Part shown: piece by piece, positions 26,861-37,600 of the stretch | How positions within the stretch are numbered: position 1 is the first letter of the stretch | How the letters are laid out: each line of letters starts with the position of its first letter | NCBI RefSeq assembly: GCF_014077505.1 | Contig: NZ_JACGWA010000007.1 | Location: forward strand, 123,099 to 187,098 | DNA: 64,000 bases | DNA from: Colwellia sp. BRX10-3 | GTDB taxonomy: Bacteria > Pseudomonadota > Gammaproteobacteria > Enterobacterales > Alteromonadaceae | Reading direction: 5' to 3' | Made by a program: the position numbers and the translations under genes | The notes under the pieces: model-generated | Database searches by the model: none | The model's input: the letters and a program-made list of their open reading frames with translations, nothing else | What the model was told of the DNA's origin: nothing

Positions 26861-29800
26861 ATGTTTATGAATTTTAAAATGACTTTGAATAATTTCTCTC
26901 TATGTTTTGCTGCAGTTGTGCTGTTAATGCTTAGCTTGGCTTTAACTACGTTTAGCGCGGTATCGTCTGAAAAACATCAAAAAGTTGACGTTGAATACAG
27001 CTTTACACCACCTGCGCCTAAAAGTCAGACACCAGAGCAAGCCTTGGTTAAAAGTACCGGTTGTTTAAGCTGTCATACTGATACCGACAGCTTATCAATG
27101 CATGCTAGTCCTGGTGTGATATTAGGATGTACAGATTGTCATGGAGGTAATGCCGAAATTACTAAGCCATTTAATGCCAAGCAAGAAGATAAAGATTATT
27201 TAGCCAGTTTAAAGCAAGCGCACGTTGCTCCGAGTTATCCACAAGATTGGAACTTTCCTTCGAGTGCGAATCCACAAGGCAGTTATACCTTGCTTAATCG
27301 AGAAGCGGCTGAGTATGTACGTTTTGTCAATCCATCGGATTTACGCATTGCTGAAGAGGCTTGCGGCGCGTGTCATTTACCGACAGTGCAAGCAGCAAAA
27401 CGCAGCATTATGGCGACAGGTGCTATGCTATTTGGTGCAGCATCTTATGCTAACAACATTTTACCTTATAAAAATTACGTATTAGGTGAAGCCTATACTC
27501 GTGACGGAGAGCCAACAGCGATTGCTGGACCACCTCTAGCCAATAGCGAAGAAGCGGCTAAAAACCATGGGGTTTTACCCATTTTGTATCCCTTGCCTAA
27601 ATGGCAGAATGTGCCACCGGGAGATATATTTCGAGTGTTTGAACGAGGTGGTCGTAATATTTCCAACGTTTTCCCTGAAACCGGATTGCCTAATGCCCTT
27701 GGGCAATTACAGCGTATTGAAGAACCTGGTAGACCAGACTTTAAACAATCTAATCGTGGCCCTGGTACCGGAGGACGAATTTCAGTGCCGTTACTTAATG
27801 CCCATAAAACTCGCTTAAACGATCCACTGATGTGGTTTTTAGGTACCAATGATAATCCTGGCGATTTTAGAACCTCAGGTTGTGGTTCATGTCATGTGGT
27901 TTATGCAAATGATAGAGAGCCACGCCATTCTGGGCCTTACGCCCAATTCGGTAATAGCGGTCAAACGCAAACGGTTGATCCTACTATTGCTAAAAATGAA
28001 GATGGTCATCCGTTAAAGCATGTTTTCACTCGTGCTATCCCAACTGCGCAGTGTATGTCGTGTCATATGCATCAACCCAATATGTTTGTGAACACCTTTT
28101 TAGGCTACACCATGTGGGATTATGAAGCTGATGCACCCAAAATGTTCCCGAAAGAGCAACGTTACCCAAGTCATGAAGAAAAATTTAATACTATGACAAG
28201 TAACCCTGAAGGCGCTGCGGTCAGAGGGTTATGGTCAGATCAAGAGTTCTTGCGAGATGTTTGGACTAAAAATGATGAAATGGAAAACACGCAATTTGCT
28301 GATTACCACGGTCACGGCTGGAATTTCAGAGCCGTATTCAAGAAAGATCGTAAAGGTAATTTACTCGATAAAGAAAATAAAATAGTCGAGCCTGACGATC
28401 CGAAAAAATTCGATAAAGCGGTACATATGTCATCAGTGCACTTAGATGTCGGTATGCACTGTGTAGATTGTCATTATTCTCAAGATAATCATGGTAACGG
28501 CCATGTTTACGGTGAAGTTGCCGGTGCGGTTGAAATTGATTGTGTAGATTGTCATGGTACGGTGTCTGATTATCCAAATTTAAAAACCTCTGGTCCTGCC
28601 GCGCCTCCTGGAGGCACAGATTTATCACTAATTCGTAACCCTGATGGCCAAAAAAGGTTTCAGTGGAAAGAAGATGGTTTATATCAACGCAGTTTAATTT
28701 GGCCTGAGCTTGAGTGGAAATTAAGTCTTTTAAAAGACGTTATCGACCCAAAACATAAAGAATACAACGCCAAAGCTGCTCGTGCTAAAACCATGAAGAA
28801 AGACCCTATTGATCAGCACTTTGGTTTAGACGTTACCCCAGATATGCTAGCGCATAATAATGATGAAATGGAATGTTACACCTGTCATCAGTCTTGGACG
28901 ACAAGTTGTGGTGGTTGTCACTTGCCGATTGAGGCAAACTGGAAAACAGAAAATAAACATTATGAGGGTGGTGAGTCTAGAAACTACGCCAGTTACAATC
29001 CTCAGGTGGTGCGTGACCAGATATTTATGTTAGGTCGCAGAGGGGGGATTAATGGTGGAAAAATTGCGCCATTGCGATCAACGTCGGCCTTAGTGTTGTC
29101 TTCAACTAATTCAAATCGTGAAAAAATCTATGTGCAACAGCCACCGATTTCCGCCAGTGGTTATAGCTCGCAAGCGATGAACCCTCATTTTGCCCATACG
29201 GTGAGAAAAGAAGAAACCCGTGAATGTAGTGATTGTCACTTAGCTGAAGATGCTGACAATAACGCTATATTTGCTCAAACACTCGGTTTAGGAACTGACT
29301 TTATCGACTTCATTGGCTTTCATGCCTATGTCGGTGGTGAAGAATCAGTTGAAGCAGTACAAGTCACTGAGTGGGAAGAGCCACAAGCGATGAAGGGAAG
29401 CTTTTTACATAAATACGTCTACCCTGATTTTTATCAGCAACATTTAGACAATAATAAAGAACTAAAAATTGGCTATGATCATGATGCTGGCGCGATTAAT
29501 TGTTTGCAATTACGGGGCGAGTATTTATTTGCCGCAGCGGGCAGGGAAGGTTTAGTAGTTTATGACGTTGCTTCTATTGCCAATAAAGGCGTGAGTCAGC
29601 GTATTATTACCGCGCCAACGACGTTATTAGGCCAAGACACGAATATTAAAAGTGCTAATGCTACCTGTGTCTCTTTGGTTACTACTCAACCGGTTGCGCC
29701 TGAGCGTAACCAAGGTGATTTAATGCGCATCACCAACCAAGAGAAACCGTTCCACCCTATTTATAATTACGCTTTAATCACTGATGCTAATGAAGGCTTA

Positions 29801-30745
29801 ATATTGACTAATATTGATACTTTGATGGACGGAGAGCCGAGAAACAACTTTTTAACTCGTGCGTTAACATGGAATGAAAACGGTGTATTAAAAGGTGCGC
29901 GTCATATCACTATCGGTGGCCGATATGTTTATGTCGTTGCTGATGCGGGTTTGGTCATTTTAGATTTAGATCAACCGCTAACACCTAAACACTTACTCAC
30001 CGTGCCTTTAAATAACGGCCACTCAGTTACACAACAATTTAGATATTTGTTTGTCACCGATGATGATGGCTTAAAAACAATAGATATTACCGCGCCAGAG
30101 CAAGCATTTATTGTCAAAAACAACACCATTGCGATTAAAGATGCTAATCGTGTATTTGTCTCTCGTACTTTTGCTTATGTTGCTGCCGGCAAAAAAGGCA
30201 TAGTGATTGTTGATATCAATAAGCCTAAAAGTATGAAAACGTACCAGATTTATAATGCAGAAGGGCAGATTAAGGATGCCCAAGACGTCGTTGTTGCTAC
30301 CACCAATGCCTCGCTATTTGCTTATATAGCTGATGGAGACTCAGGCTTAAAAGTGGTGCAATTAACCTCGCCAGATTCACAACCGCGCTTTTATGGTTTT
30401 AGTCCCGACCCTAAGCCAGAATTTGTCTCTTGGTATTCAACAACATCAAAAGCATTATCGTTATCACGCGGTTTAGAAAGAGATCGTGCAGTAGATGAAA
30501 CCGGTGGTCAAATTGCGGTATTTAGTCGCTTAGGCTCAGGCCCTTTAACTGAAAAAGATATGAAAGGGTTATATTTAGATAAAAATGGCAAACCATGGTT
30601 CGTTAAAGACAAATTAAAGTCCATGGCCGAGCAAATACACTTTGGTGTCGCAACGCCTGCTTTAGTTGTTCCTGAACAGTCAAAGCCGAAAACAGATAAA
30701 GTTGAAAACATGCCATTACCTTCAGTGCATGAGGATAAATTATGA
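26861..30745 (+). CDS. Decaheme cytochrome c with C-terminal LVIVD-repeat domain
   Basis: The 1294-residue protein starts with a signal segment (about 12-32). Ten CXXCH motifs are spread over residues about 68-790: CLSCH, CTDCH, CGACH, CGSCH, CMSCH, CVDCH, CVDCH, CYTCH, CGGCH, CSDCH. From about 870 to 1215 it has LVIVD-type beta-propeller repeats, each with a core such as GLVVYDVASIANKG, GLVILDLDQPLTPKHL, GLKTIDITAPEQAF and GIVIVDINKPKSM. LVIVD domains are surface-exposed interaction or binding domains in other bacteria. I infer a periplasmic or surface terminal electron carrier that partners the barrel upstream. The final 60 residues are Lys/Pro/Glu rich. The stop overlaps the next start (ATGA). 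Confidence 0.88.
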   Translation: MFMNFKMTLNNFSLCFAAVVLLMLSLALTTFSAVSSEKHQKVDVEYSFTPPAPKSQTPEQALVKSTGCLSCHTDTDSLSMHASPGVILGCTDCHGGNAEITKPFNAKQEDKDYLASLKQAHVAPSYPQDWNFPSSANPQGSYTLLNREAAEYVRFVNPSDLRIAEEACGACHLPTVQAAKRSIMATGAMLFGAASYANNILPYKNYVLGEAYTRDGEPTAIAGPPLANSEEAAKNHGVLPILYPLPKWQNVPPGDIFRVFERGGRNISNVFPETGLPNALGQLQRIEEPGRPDFKQSNRGPGTGGRISVPLLNAHKTRLNDPLMWFLGTNDNPGDFRTSGCGSCHVVYANDREPRHSGPYAQFGNSGQTQTVDPTIAKNEDGHPLKHVFTRAIPTAQCMSCHMHQPNMFVNTFLGYTMWDYEADAPKMFPKEQRYPSHEEKFNTMTSNPEGAAVRGLWSDQEFLRDVWTKNDEMENTQFADYHGHGWNFRAVFKKDRKGNLLDKENKIVEPDDPKKFDKAVHMSSVHLDVGMHCVDCHYSQDNHGNGHVYGEVAGAVEIDCVDCHGTVSDYPNLKTSGPAAPPGGTDLSLIRNPDGQKRFQWKEDGLYQRSLIWPELEWKLSLLKDVIDPKHKEYNAKAARAKTMKKDPIDQHFGLDVTPDMLAHNNDEMECYTCHQSWTTSCGGCHLPIEANWKTENKHYEGGESRNYASYNPQVVRDQIFMLGRRGGINGGKIAPLRSTSALVLSSTNSNREKIYVQQPPISASGYSSQAMNPHFAHTVRKEETRECSDCHLAEDADNNAIFAQTLGLGTDFIDFIGFHAYVGGEESVEAVQVTEWEEPQAMKGSFLHKYVYPDFYQQHLDNNKELKIGYDHDAGAINCLQLRGEYLFAAAGREGLVVYDVASIANKGVSQRIITAPTTLLGQDTNIKSANATCVSLVTTQPVAPERNQGDLMRITNQEKPFHPIYNYALITDANEGLILTNIDTLMDGEPRNNFLTRALTWNENGVLKGARHITIGGRYVYVVADAGLVILDLDQPLTPKHLLTVPLNNGHSVTQQFRYLFVTDDDGLKTIDITAPEQAFIVKNNTIAIKDANRVFVSRTFAYVAAGKKGIVIVDINKPKSMKTYQIYNAEGQIKDAQDVVVATTNASLFAYIADGDSGLKVVQLTSPDSQPRFYGFSPDPKPEFVSWYSTTSKALSLSRGLERDRAVDETGGQIAVFSRLGSGPLTEKDMKGLYLDKNGKPWFVKDKLKSMAEQIHFGVATPALVVPEQSKPKTDKVENMPLPSVHEDKL

Positions 30746-32031
30746 GAATTTTATGCATTATCGTCGCAAATTTTGCTGTCTTATTGACTTTAAATGCTAC
30801 TGAATTACCACAGCAAGATGAAAAGGTTCATCTAGGCGTAGCAAGTTGTGCGGCCAGCATGTGTCATGGCTCTGTTATTCCACGTGATGGTAGTGACGTT
30901 TTACAAAACGAGTACATTATTTGGAGCCGAGCAGATGCACACTCTCAAGCTTTTCAAACGTTGTTATCGCCAGAGTCAGCAGAAATAGCCAATAAATTAG
31001 GTTTGGAAAATGCAGCTAGCGCTGGCGTCTGTTTAGATTGTCATAGCGATAATGTTAAAACCGAGCAACAAGGCGAAAAGTTTCAGTTAAGTGATGGTGT
31101 TGGTTGTGAATCATGTCATGGTGGTGCTGAGGAATATATCAGGAGCCATACCCATGCCGCGATTAGTCGAGATGAAAACATATCTAATGGGCTGTTTCCA
31201 ACAGATAAGCCTAAAGCGCGTGCTAAGCTTTGTTTGTCTTGTCATTTAGGTAATAAGAATAAACAAGCCACACATGACATTATGGGTGCAGGCCATCCAA
31301 GGTTAGCATTTGAATTAGACACCTTTGGTATTTTACAGCCTTTGCATTATGTCGTTGATGAGGACTATTTAAAGCAAAAGTGGTCAGGTGATAATTACGT
31401 AACATGGGTTTATGGTCAACTTGAAGCGAGTAGAGCGACGTTAACCTTGTTAGAAGAGAAGTTGATTGATAACTCGTCAATATTTCCAGAGTTATCATTG
31501 TTTGATTGTCACTCATGCCATCATAATATGTCAGACTTAAAGTGGAATGAAAATAAAGGACAAGGTTTTAAACCGGGCACTGTACGTTTAAATGACGGTA
31601 ATTTTAAAATGCTGATGATTATTGCTGCAAGTACTGTTGATAGTGATAAATTACACCAGCATTTAGCTGATATTAGAAAAGCCTTGAATGATAAGTCTAA
31701 GCTCAAGATTACAATTACTGGTATTTTAGAAGATATAGACTTTATTGAAACGAGCTTAGTGCAACAAAATTTAGTTCAGAAAAAAGTTTCTGCCACATCA
31801 ACGTTAAATAATATATTGCAGGAAGGGGCTAAAGGGGCGTTTTCTGACTACATAGCTGCAGAGCAAGTGGTGATGGCTATAGATTTATTGTTTGAGTTTA
31901 TTGATGAAAAAGCAACGTTTGCAGCTGATATATCGCTTTTATTTGATATTGTTGCCGATGATGAAAAATTTGATGACGCTTTATTTTCCAAGCAACTGAA
32001 GAAAATTAATGATCGGTGGGTGAAACAATAA
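30742..32031 (+). CDS. Cytochrome c554-like multiheme protein (pentaheme)
   Basis: After a short signal peptide the 429-residue protein has ASCAASMCHGS (a C-x4-CH heme site, about 32-38) and four standard CXXCH sites: CLDCH, CESCHGG, CLSCH and CHSCHH. The opening HLGVASCAASMCHG and the GVGCESCHGGAEEYI pattern are those of cytochrome c554-type proteins (PF13435), electron carriers in nitrogen-cycle and other respiratory chains. The last 170 residues are helical and heme-free. It overlaps the LVIVD-decaheme gene by four bases and is the last cytochrome of the cluster, so it is likely the small periplasmic shuttle or a reductase subunit. Confidence 0.85.
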   Translation: MRILCIIVANFAVLLTLNATELPQQDEKVHLGVASCAASMCHGSVIPRDGSDVLQNEYIIWSRADAHSQAFQTLLSPESAEIANKLGLENAASAGVCLDCHSDNVKTEQQGEKFQLSDGVGCESCHGGAEEYIRSHTHAAISRDENISNGLFPTDKPKARAKLCLSCHLGNKNKQATHDIMGAGHPRLAFELDTFGILQPLHYVVDEDYLKQKWSGDNYVTWVYGQLEASRATLTLLEEKLIDNSSIFPELSLFDCHSCHHNMSDLKWNENKGQGFKPGTVRLNDGNFKMLMIIAASTVDSDKLHQHLADIRKALNDKSKLKITITGILEDIDFIETSLVQQNLVQKKVSATSTLNNILQEGAKGAFSDYIAAEQVVMAIDLLFEFIDEKATFAADISLLFDIVADDEKFDDALFSKQLKKINDRWVKQ

Positions 32032-32115
32032 CTAAATTTTAAGCGTTATTAATACTATATTTAAAAGAATAAATAAATTTACTGAGTAATTGTCAGTGAT
32101 CAATTATGTTAATGG

Positions 32116-33468
32116 ATGAAAAAATTAATGATTAAAAGTTTAACAAAAATAACATTTATTTGGTTAGCCTTTTTCTTTAGCTCGCTAGCATTAGCAAGTT
32201 ATGAAGCAGAGTTGAAGCAGTTAAAAAGTTATTTATCAGATAAGCAATATATTCAAGCTTATGATTATTCGGAGACTTTAGCTGATGATTTAGCTGGTGA
32301 ATTTGCTTTTGATTTCATGGCAGGTATAGCGGCTTTTGGTGCTGAAAAATATCAAGCCGCGGTGTTTGCCTTTGAACGTGTCGTTATCCATGACCCTATG
32401 TCATACACCGGCCGTTATTATCTAGCGCTAAGCTATAAAGCCGTTGATAATCTCCATGGTGCTATCGTTGAATTTGAAACTTTATTAACTACACGATCAA
32501 CTGGAAGTTCATTAACCGATGAACAAAAAGCGAATGTAGTTAACCAATTAAAATCGGTTAACAGAATTTTATCTGAGCGTAAACGCAGGTGGTCACATGA
32601 AATTTTGTTTGGTGTTGGTTCAGATAACAATATAAATAGTGGTAGTTCTGAAGACGAAATTGCCTTACCTGACGGCACGTTAATCCCTCTATTTGACTCT
32701 TCAAAAGCAACTTCTGATGGCACCTATCAAGCGAGATATGCGTTGAAGTATCAGCAACCTTTAAGCCAGAATCAAAAACTTCTATTTGACTTTGCTGTGC
32801 AGAATAAACATTACGTTTCTCATCATGAATATAATCGCCAAATGTTAAGTGTCTCAATCAAGTATGAACAACAGTTACAAGAAAATTCAACATGGTATTT
32901 AGGCGCGAGTACCGCACCACTTTGGTTTTCAAGTGAAAAATATCGCACACAAAATGCATTGAATTTTGGTTGGCAGCAAGCTATCAATACAGCCAGTAAT
33001 TATGGTGTTAATGGTCTTGTTGCAGATGTTAAGCATAATATTTACAGTGATTTAGATTTCGAACGTTATCAAATGAATGCTTTTTATCGTATGCAAGCAA
33101 AGTATCAACATATGTTTCTGTTGAATTGGTATCAAGACAAAAACCAAAAAGGTTTTGATCATAATAGTAGGATGGCAGTGGGGATTTCATATATTGTCAG
33201 TTACCCCATTTATCAAAATTTCACTGGTAACACATTGATTAAATTAGAAAAGCAAAACTATGATGAACCAAATCCTTTGTTTGGCGTTTATAGTGACTCG
33301 GTGCTATCGGTAGTTTCAACTGAGCTTGCCTACACTGGCTTCGAAAATCAAATAATACAGTTACAATTAAGCTATCAAGATAAACGGTTAGATAGTGAAA
33401 TTTCGGCGATGAAAATATATGAATATGATCGCTTTGAAGCAAACCTTACATGGAAATATGCATTCTAA
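32116..33468 (+). CDS. TPR and outer-membrane barrel protein (SLAM-like)
   Basis: A signal peptide (about 1-27, ending LALAS) leads TPR-like helical repeats at about 30-150 and then a barrel of about 290 residues that begins KRRWSHEILFGVGSDNNINSG and ends FEANLTWKYAF. N-terminal TPRs plus a 14-strand-like C-terminal barrel are the layout of surface lipoprotein assembly modulators (SLAM, PF04575), which move lipoproteins to the cell surface. I infer that it may export the giant lipoprotein encoded two genes downstream, but sequence similarity to true SLAMs needs checking. The 84-base gap from the previous gene may hold a promoter. The end overlaps the FecR-type gene by one base (TAATG). Confidence 0.65.
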   Translation: MKKLMIKSLTKITFIWLAFFFSSLALASYEAELKQLKSYLSDKQYIQAYDYSETLADDLAGEFAFDFMAGIAAFGAEKYQAAVFAFERVVIHDPMSYTGRYYLALSYKAVDNLHGAIVEFETLLTTRSTGSSLTDEQKANVVNQLKSVNRILSERKRRWSHEILFGVGSDNNINSGSSEDEIALPDGTLIPLFDSSKATSDGTYQARYALKYQQPLSQNQKLLFDFAVQNKHYVSHHEYNRQMLSVSIKYEQQLQENSTWYLGASTAPLWFSSEKYRTQNALNFGWQQAINTASNYGVNGLVADVKHNIYSDLDFERYQMNAFYRMQAKYQHMFLLNWYQDKNQKGFDHNSRMAVGISYIVSYPIYQNFTGNTLIKLEKQNYDEPNPLFGVYSDSVLSVVSTELAYTGFENQIIQLQLSYQDKRLDSEISAMKIYEYDRFEANLTWKYAF

Positions 33469-34664
33469 TGACTAAATTAAATCATAGTAAAAGTATTTTA
33501 GCTACGCTGTTTTGTTGTTTATTAACTTCGCATTCATATGCCGTAGAAACGGCGGGTAAAACCATGATCACCAAAGGCACGGTGAATGCTATTTCCAATG
33601 AGCAAGAAGAAATTCGGCCGTTAAAGCGTCGTTCAGCTGTTTTTGTCAATGATGTTGTTACTACTGGACCATCGAGCAAGACTCAATTGAGAATGACTGA
33701 TGGTAGTATGATCGCCATGAAAGAAAACTCTCAACTGATAATAGCAGAGTATAAATTTGGTATTGATAATGACAAAGATTCAGTGGTTTTAGACTTAGTA
33801 CAAGGAGGATTACGTTCAATAACTGGCGCAATTAAAGCAGACCAAGGCGATTACAAGTTAAAAACCCCAATCGGAAGTATTGGTATTCGAGGTACACATT
33901 ACGAAGTTCAAATAGTAAATGATACTGTTTGGTTCGCTGTTTGGGATGGGGCGATAGATGTTGAATTAGCGATAGGCATTAATGCAGGCTCGACATTATC
34001 ACTTGGATTTGGCGAAAATTATTCTTATGCCAGTGTTGGTCAAAATGGCACAGTTACACATTTTATTGAGCCACCTAAAATTTTTAAACAAGGACTGAGC
34101 TCTAAAACGCAAGAGAGCAATGAGTTATCTTATGATGAAAATACATCATACATCGCATCGATTGAAGAAAAAAAATCATTGAATATAGAAACGGAAACTA
34201 TTATTACGTCTTTAGAAAAAGATAATACTGAATTTATTGTATACGATCAATTTAACGTACTTGAACCGCAAAATATTGCCGATCTAGTTGCTGCTCGAAA
34301 AGGTGTTTTAGAATATTCAGACGCAGCGTTTACATCGAGTTATAACTTGTCTAATTTTTCTGCGGGCATGGCAATTGATTTTGATTCTGGTGAAATATCA
34401 AACGGTCATTTGTCATTCAATGATGATCGTAGTACCGATCTTTGGAATGCGGTATTTAACGGAAATATGTATATTAGAAATGACAATGTATTTATGGAAG
34501 TTGGGATTACTTTTGCCAGTCATGGCAATAATATAGCTTACGGAAATATTTCTACTAGCTTCATCAACTTTATGGGCTTAGATGCTGTTTCTGGAGGTTT
34601 TGAATTATTTGATAGAACCACAGGTATAGCAGTCGATGGCGCTTATTTGATTAGAAAACGATAA
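33468..34664 (+). CDS. FecR-domain secreted protein
   Basis: I choose ATG 33468, which overlaps the previous stop by one base and gives a clean signal peptide (about 1-25, ending SYA-VE); a start at 33450 would add residues ahead of the signal. A FecR domain follows at about 40-165, seen in RSAVFVNDVVTTGPSSKTQLRM, SMIAMKENSQLII and LKTPIGSIGIRGTHYEVQIV. Here FecR is not paired with a sigma factor; in many bacteria such secreted FecR proteins occur with CHASE2 cyclases and giant repeat proteins, which is what surrounds it. The C-terminal half is strand-rich and unassigned. It is the middle gene of a three-gene set. Confidence 0.8.
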   Translation: MTKLNHSKSILATLFCCLLTSHSYAVETAGKTMITKGTVNAISNEQEEIRPLKRRSAVFVNDVVTTGPSSKTQLRMTDGSMIAMKENSQLIIAEYKFGIDNDKDSVVLDLVQGGLRSITGAIKADQGDYKLKTPIGSIGIRGTHYEVQIVNDTVWFAVWDGAIDVELAIGINAGSTLSLGFGENYSYASVGQNGTVTHFIEPPKIFKQGLSSKTQESNELSYDENTSYIASIEEKKSLNIETETIITSLEKDNTEFIVYDQFNVLEPQNIADLVAARKGVLEYSDAAFTSSYNLSNFSAGMAIDFDSGEISNGHLSFNDDRSTDLWNAVFNGNMYIRNDNVFMEVGITFASHGNNIAYGNISTSFINFMGLDAVSGGFELFDRTTGIAVDGAYLIRKR

Positions 34665-34675
34665 TGGAAAATATA

Positions 34676-37600
34676 ATGGAATCACTACCAAAAAAATGCT
34701 TAATACTAGGTGTGTTGATTTTTAGTTTGAGTAGTTGTGGCGGCAGTAAAAGTGAAAAGGAATCAGCACCATCACTACCAATAGCTGAAGTAATTGCGCC
34801 GACCGAATCCTCATTATCAACAGTTAAAGCAAGCTCCTTAGCGCAAGTTTCATTTAATTACATCGCATCCGAAACAGTCAGTGAAAGTCAACCTGCCACT
34901 GCGGTTTTAGATTTACCTGATCAAAGCAAGACGATTATGGGTAACATTTTACTTGCGCTAGATGTCATTGATCTTGCAGGTATAGAACAAATATCATTAG
35001 ATTTTTCTAATGGAAATCCAGAGATCCCTGCCTTAGAAATATGTGGCTTTAACTCGGGTAGTTGTTTAAGTGATGACTTTAACGAAGTCTCTGGCGACAA
35101 CAGCAATTATCGATTATTCATCAATGGTATTAATCCCCATGATTACAATTGGCAAAGTGGCCCTAATACCATCAAAGTATGGGTTGATAACAGTGCTGGT
35201 GAGCGAAGTGTTGCCACTACCTTTAATTTAAACTGGCAAGCTGTCGTTATTGCCCAAACCCAAGCCGAATTTACCAATGTTACTGGCAATGACACCACAG
35301 GTGTTTTTGTTGGTGATTTATCTATCAGTTGGTCTGAAGTTGCTGACTATCAATTTTATAACGTATTTATTGCAACAGAATCAGGAGTTAACAGTGATAA
35401 TGTGACTGAGCTTACTGATGGACAAGCAAGATTATCGCTAGTAGAAAATAATGTAATTATTGCAGGACTTGATGCCACTAAAGAATATTTTTTCACGGTT
35501 AGTGGGGTTAATGATGGCGGTGAAAGTGCATTTAGTTTACAGAAAAGTGTGATTGACCTTACTCGCGGTGCACCTGTAGTACAGGATGATTTTGCTGAGC
35601 TTGATGAAAATTCAAGTATTATCCTTAATGTATTAGCAAACGACAGCGATGATTCATCATTATCTTTTATAGAATTAAATAACGGTACAAATGGACTTGT
35701 AATTGATAATGGCGATGGCACCGTAACATATAGTCATGATGGCTCTGAAACGACTTCAGACCAATTCACTTATAAAGTTACTAATGGTGAATTTACTTCT
35801 GCTACAGCCACCGTGACTTTGGTGATTAATTTAGTTAACGATGCGCCTAAAGCCATAGATGATATCGCCAATGTAAATGAGGGTGGTGAAGTTACTATTG
35901 ATCTACGTATTAATGATAGTGATGAGGAAACTCTTACTACAGAATTGACCATTACCGATATCAGCATAGCTAATTACGGAACTGTCGTTAATAATAACGA
36001 TGGTACGGTCAGCTATAGACATAATGGTAGTGAAACGTTGACTGATAGTTTTACCTACACCATAAGTGATGGCAGTTTAGATTCACTACCAGCGACCGTT
36101 TCTATTAATGTTAGCGCAGTGAATGACGCGCCAGTAGCTAACAATGATGTAGCAACTTTAAATGAAGGAACGAGCGTTGTTATTGATTTACGCAGTAATG
36201 ATATAGACGCCGAAACAGCGACTAATGCTTTAATTGTGACCAATATCAGTGCGGCTACTAATGGTACAATTGTCAACAACAACGATGGCAGCGTAACGTA
36301 TATTCATAATGGCAGTGAAACCTTATCTGACAGTTTTACTTATACCATTAACGATGGCAGTGTTGATTCTGCACCCGCAAGCGTTTCTATTACTGTTATT
36401 GCGGTCAATGATGCACCTGTAGCAAATAATGATACCGGGACAGTTAATGAAAGCGCGAGTACTATCATTGATTTACGCAGTAATGATACGGACGAAGAAA
36501 CAGCCACTAATGCGTTAATTGTGACCAATATCAGTGCGGCTAGTAATGGTACAATTGTCAACAACAACGATGGCAGCGTAACGTATATTCATAATGGCAG
36601 CGAAACCTTAACGGACAGTTTTTCTTATACCATTAACGATGGCAGTGCTGATTCAGCACCGGCAACGGTTTCTATTAGTGTTAATCCGATAAACGATGCG
36701 CCCATTGCAAATAATGATACCGGCACGGTTAATGAAGGTGTGAGTACTATCATTGATTTACGCAGTAATGATAGCGACGCAGAAACAGCGACTAATGCGT
36801 TAATCGTGACTAATCTTAGCTCTGCCAGTAACGGCACCGTTGTTAATAATAACGATGGCACAGTTACCTATACACATAATGGCAGTGAAACCTTAACCGA
36901 TAGTTTTACCTACACTATTAATGATGGCAGCGTCGATTCAGCACCCGCAACAGTTTCCATTACGGTTACAGCGGTCAATGATACACCGATCGCCAATAAT
37001 GATACGGGCGCAGTTAATGAAGGCGCGAGTACGATTATTGATTTGCGCGGTAATGATAGCGACGCAGAAACAGCAAATAATGCGTTAACCGTGACTAATC
37101 TTAGCTCTGCTAGTAACGGCACCGTTGTTAATAATAACGATGGCACGGTTACCTATACCCATAATGGCAGTGAAACCTTAACCGATAGTTTTACCTACAC
37201 TATTAATGATGGCAGTGTCGATTCAGCACCTGCAACGGTTTCAATTATGGTTACAGCGGTCAATGATGCACCGATCGCCAATAATGATATGGGCGCAGTG
37301 AATGAAGGCGCGAGTACGATTATTGATTTGCGCAGTAATGATAGTGATGCTGAAACAGCAGCTAATACGTTAACGGTCACTAATATCAGTACAGCGACTA
37401 ATGGCACCATTGTTAACAATAACGATGGCACAGCTACCTACACACATAATGGCAGTGAAACCTTAACCGACAGTTTTACCTACACCATTAATGATGGCAG
37501 CCTCGATTCAGCACCCGCAACGGTTTCAATAACGGTTACTGCGGTCAATGATGCCCCCGTTATTACCTCAGCTGATAATGTAAGTATGGCCGAAAATACT

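Noticed and set aside
27225..28628. Extra frames inside the decaheme gene in other frames or strands
   Set aside because: The main frame has ten heme motifs and continuous homology; the others are chance.
35770..37431. Series of similar antisense frames, each about 75 codons and 285 bases apart
   Set aside because: They are shadows of the 285-base coding repeats on the plus strand.
35837..37546. Possible CRISPR array because of regular repeats
   Set aside because: The repeats are 285 bases, coding and without unique spacers.
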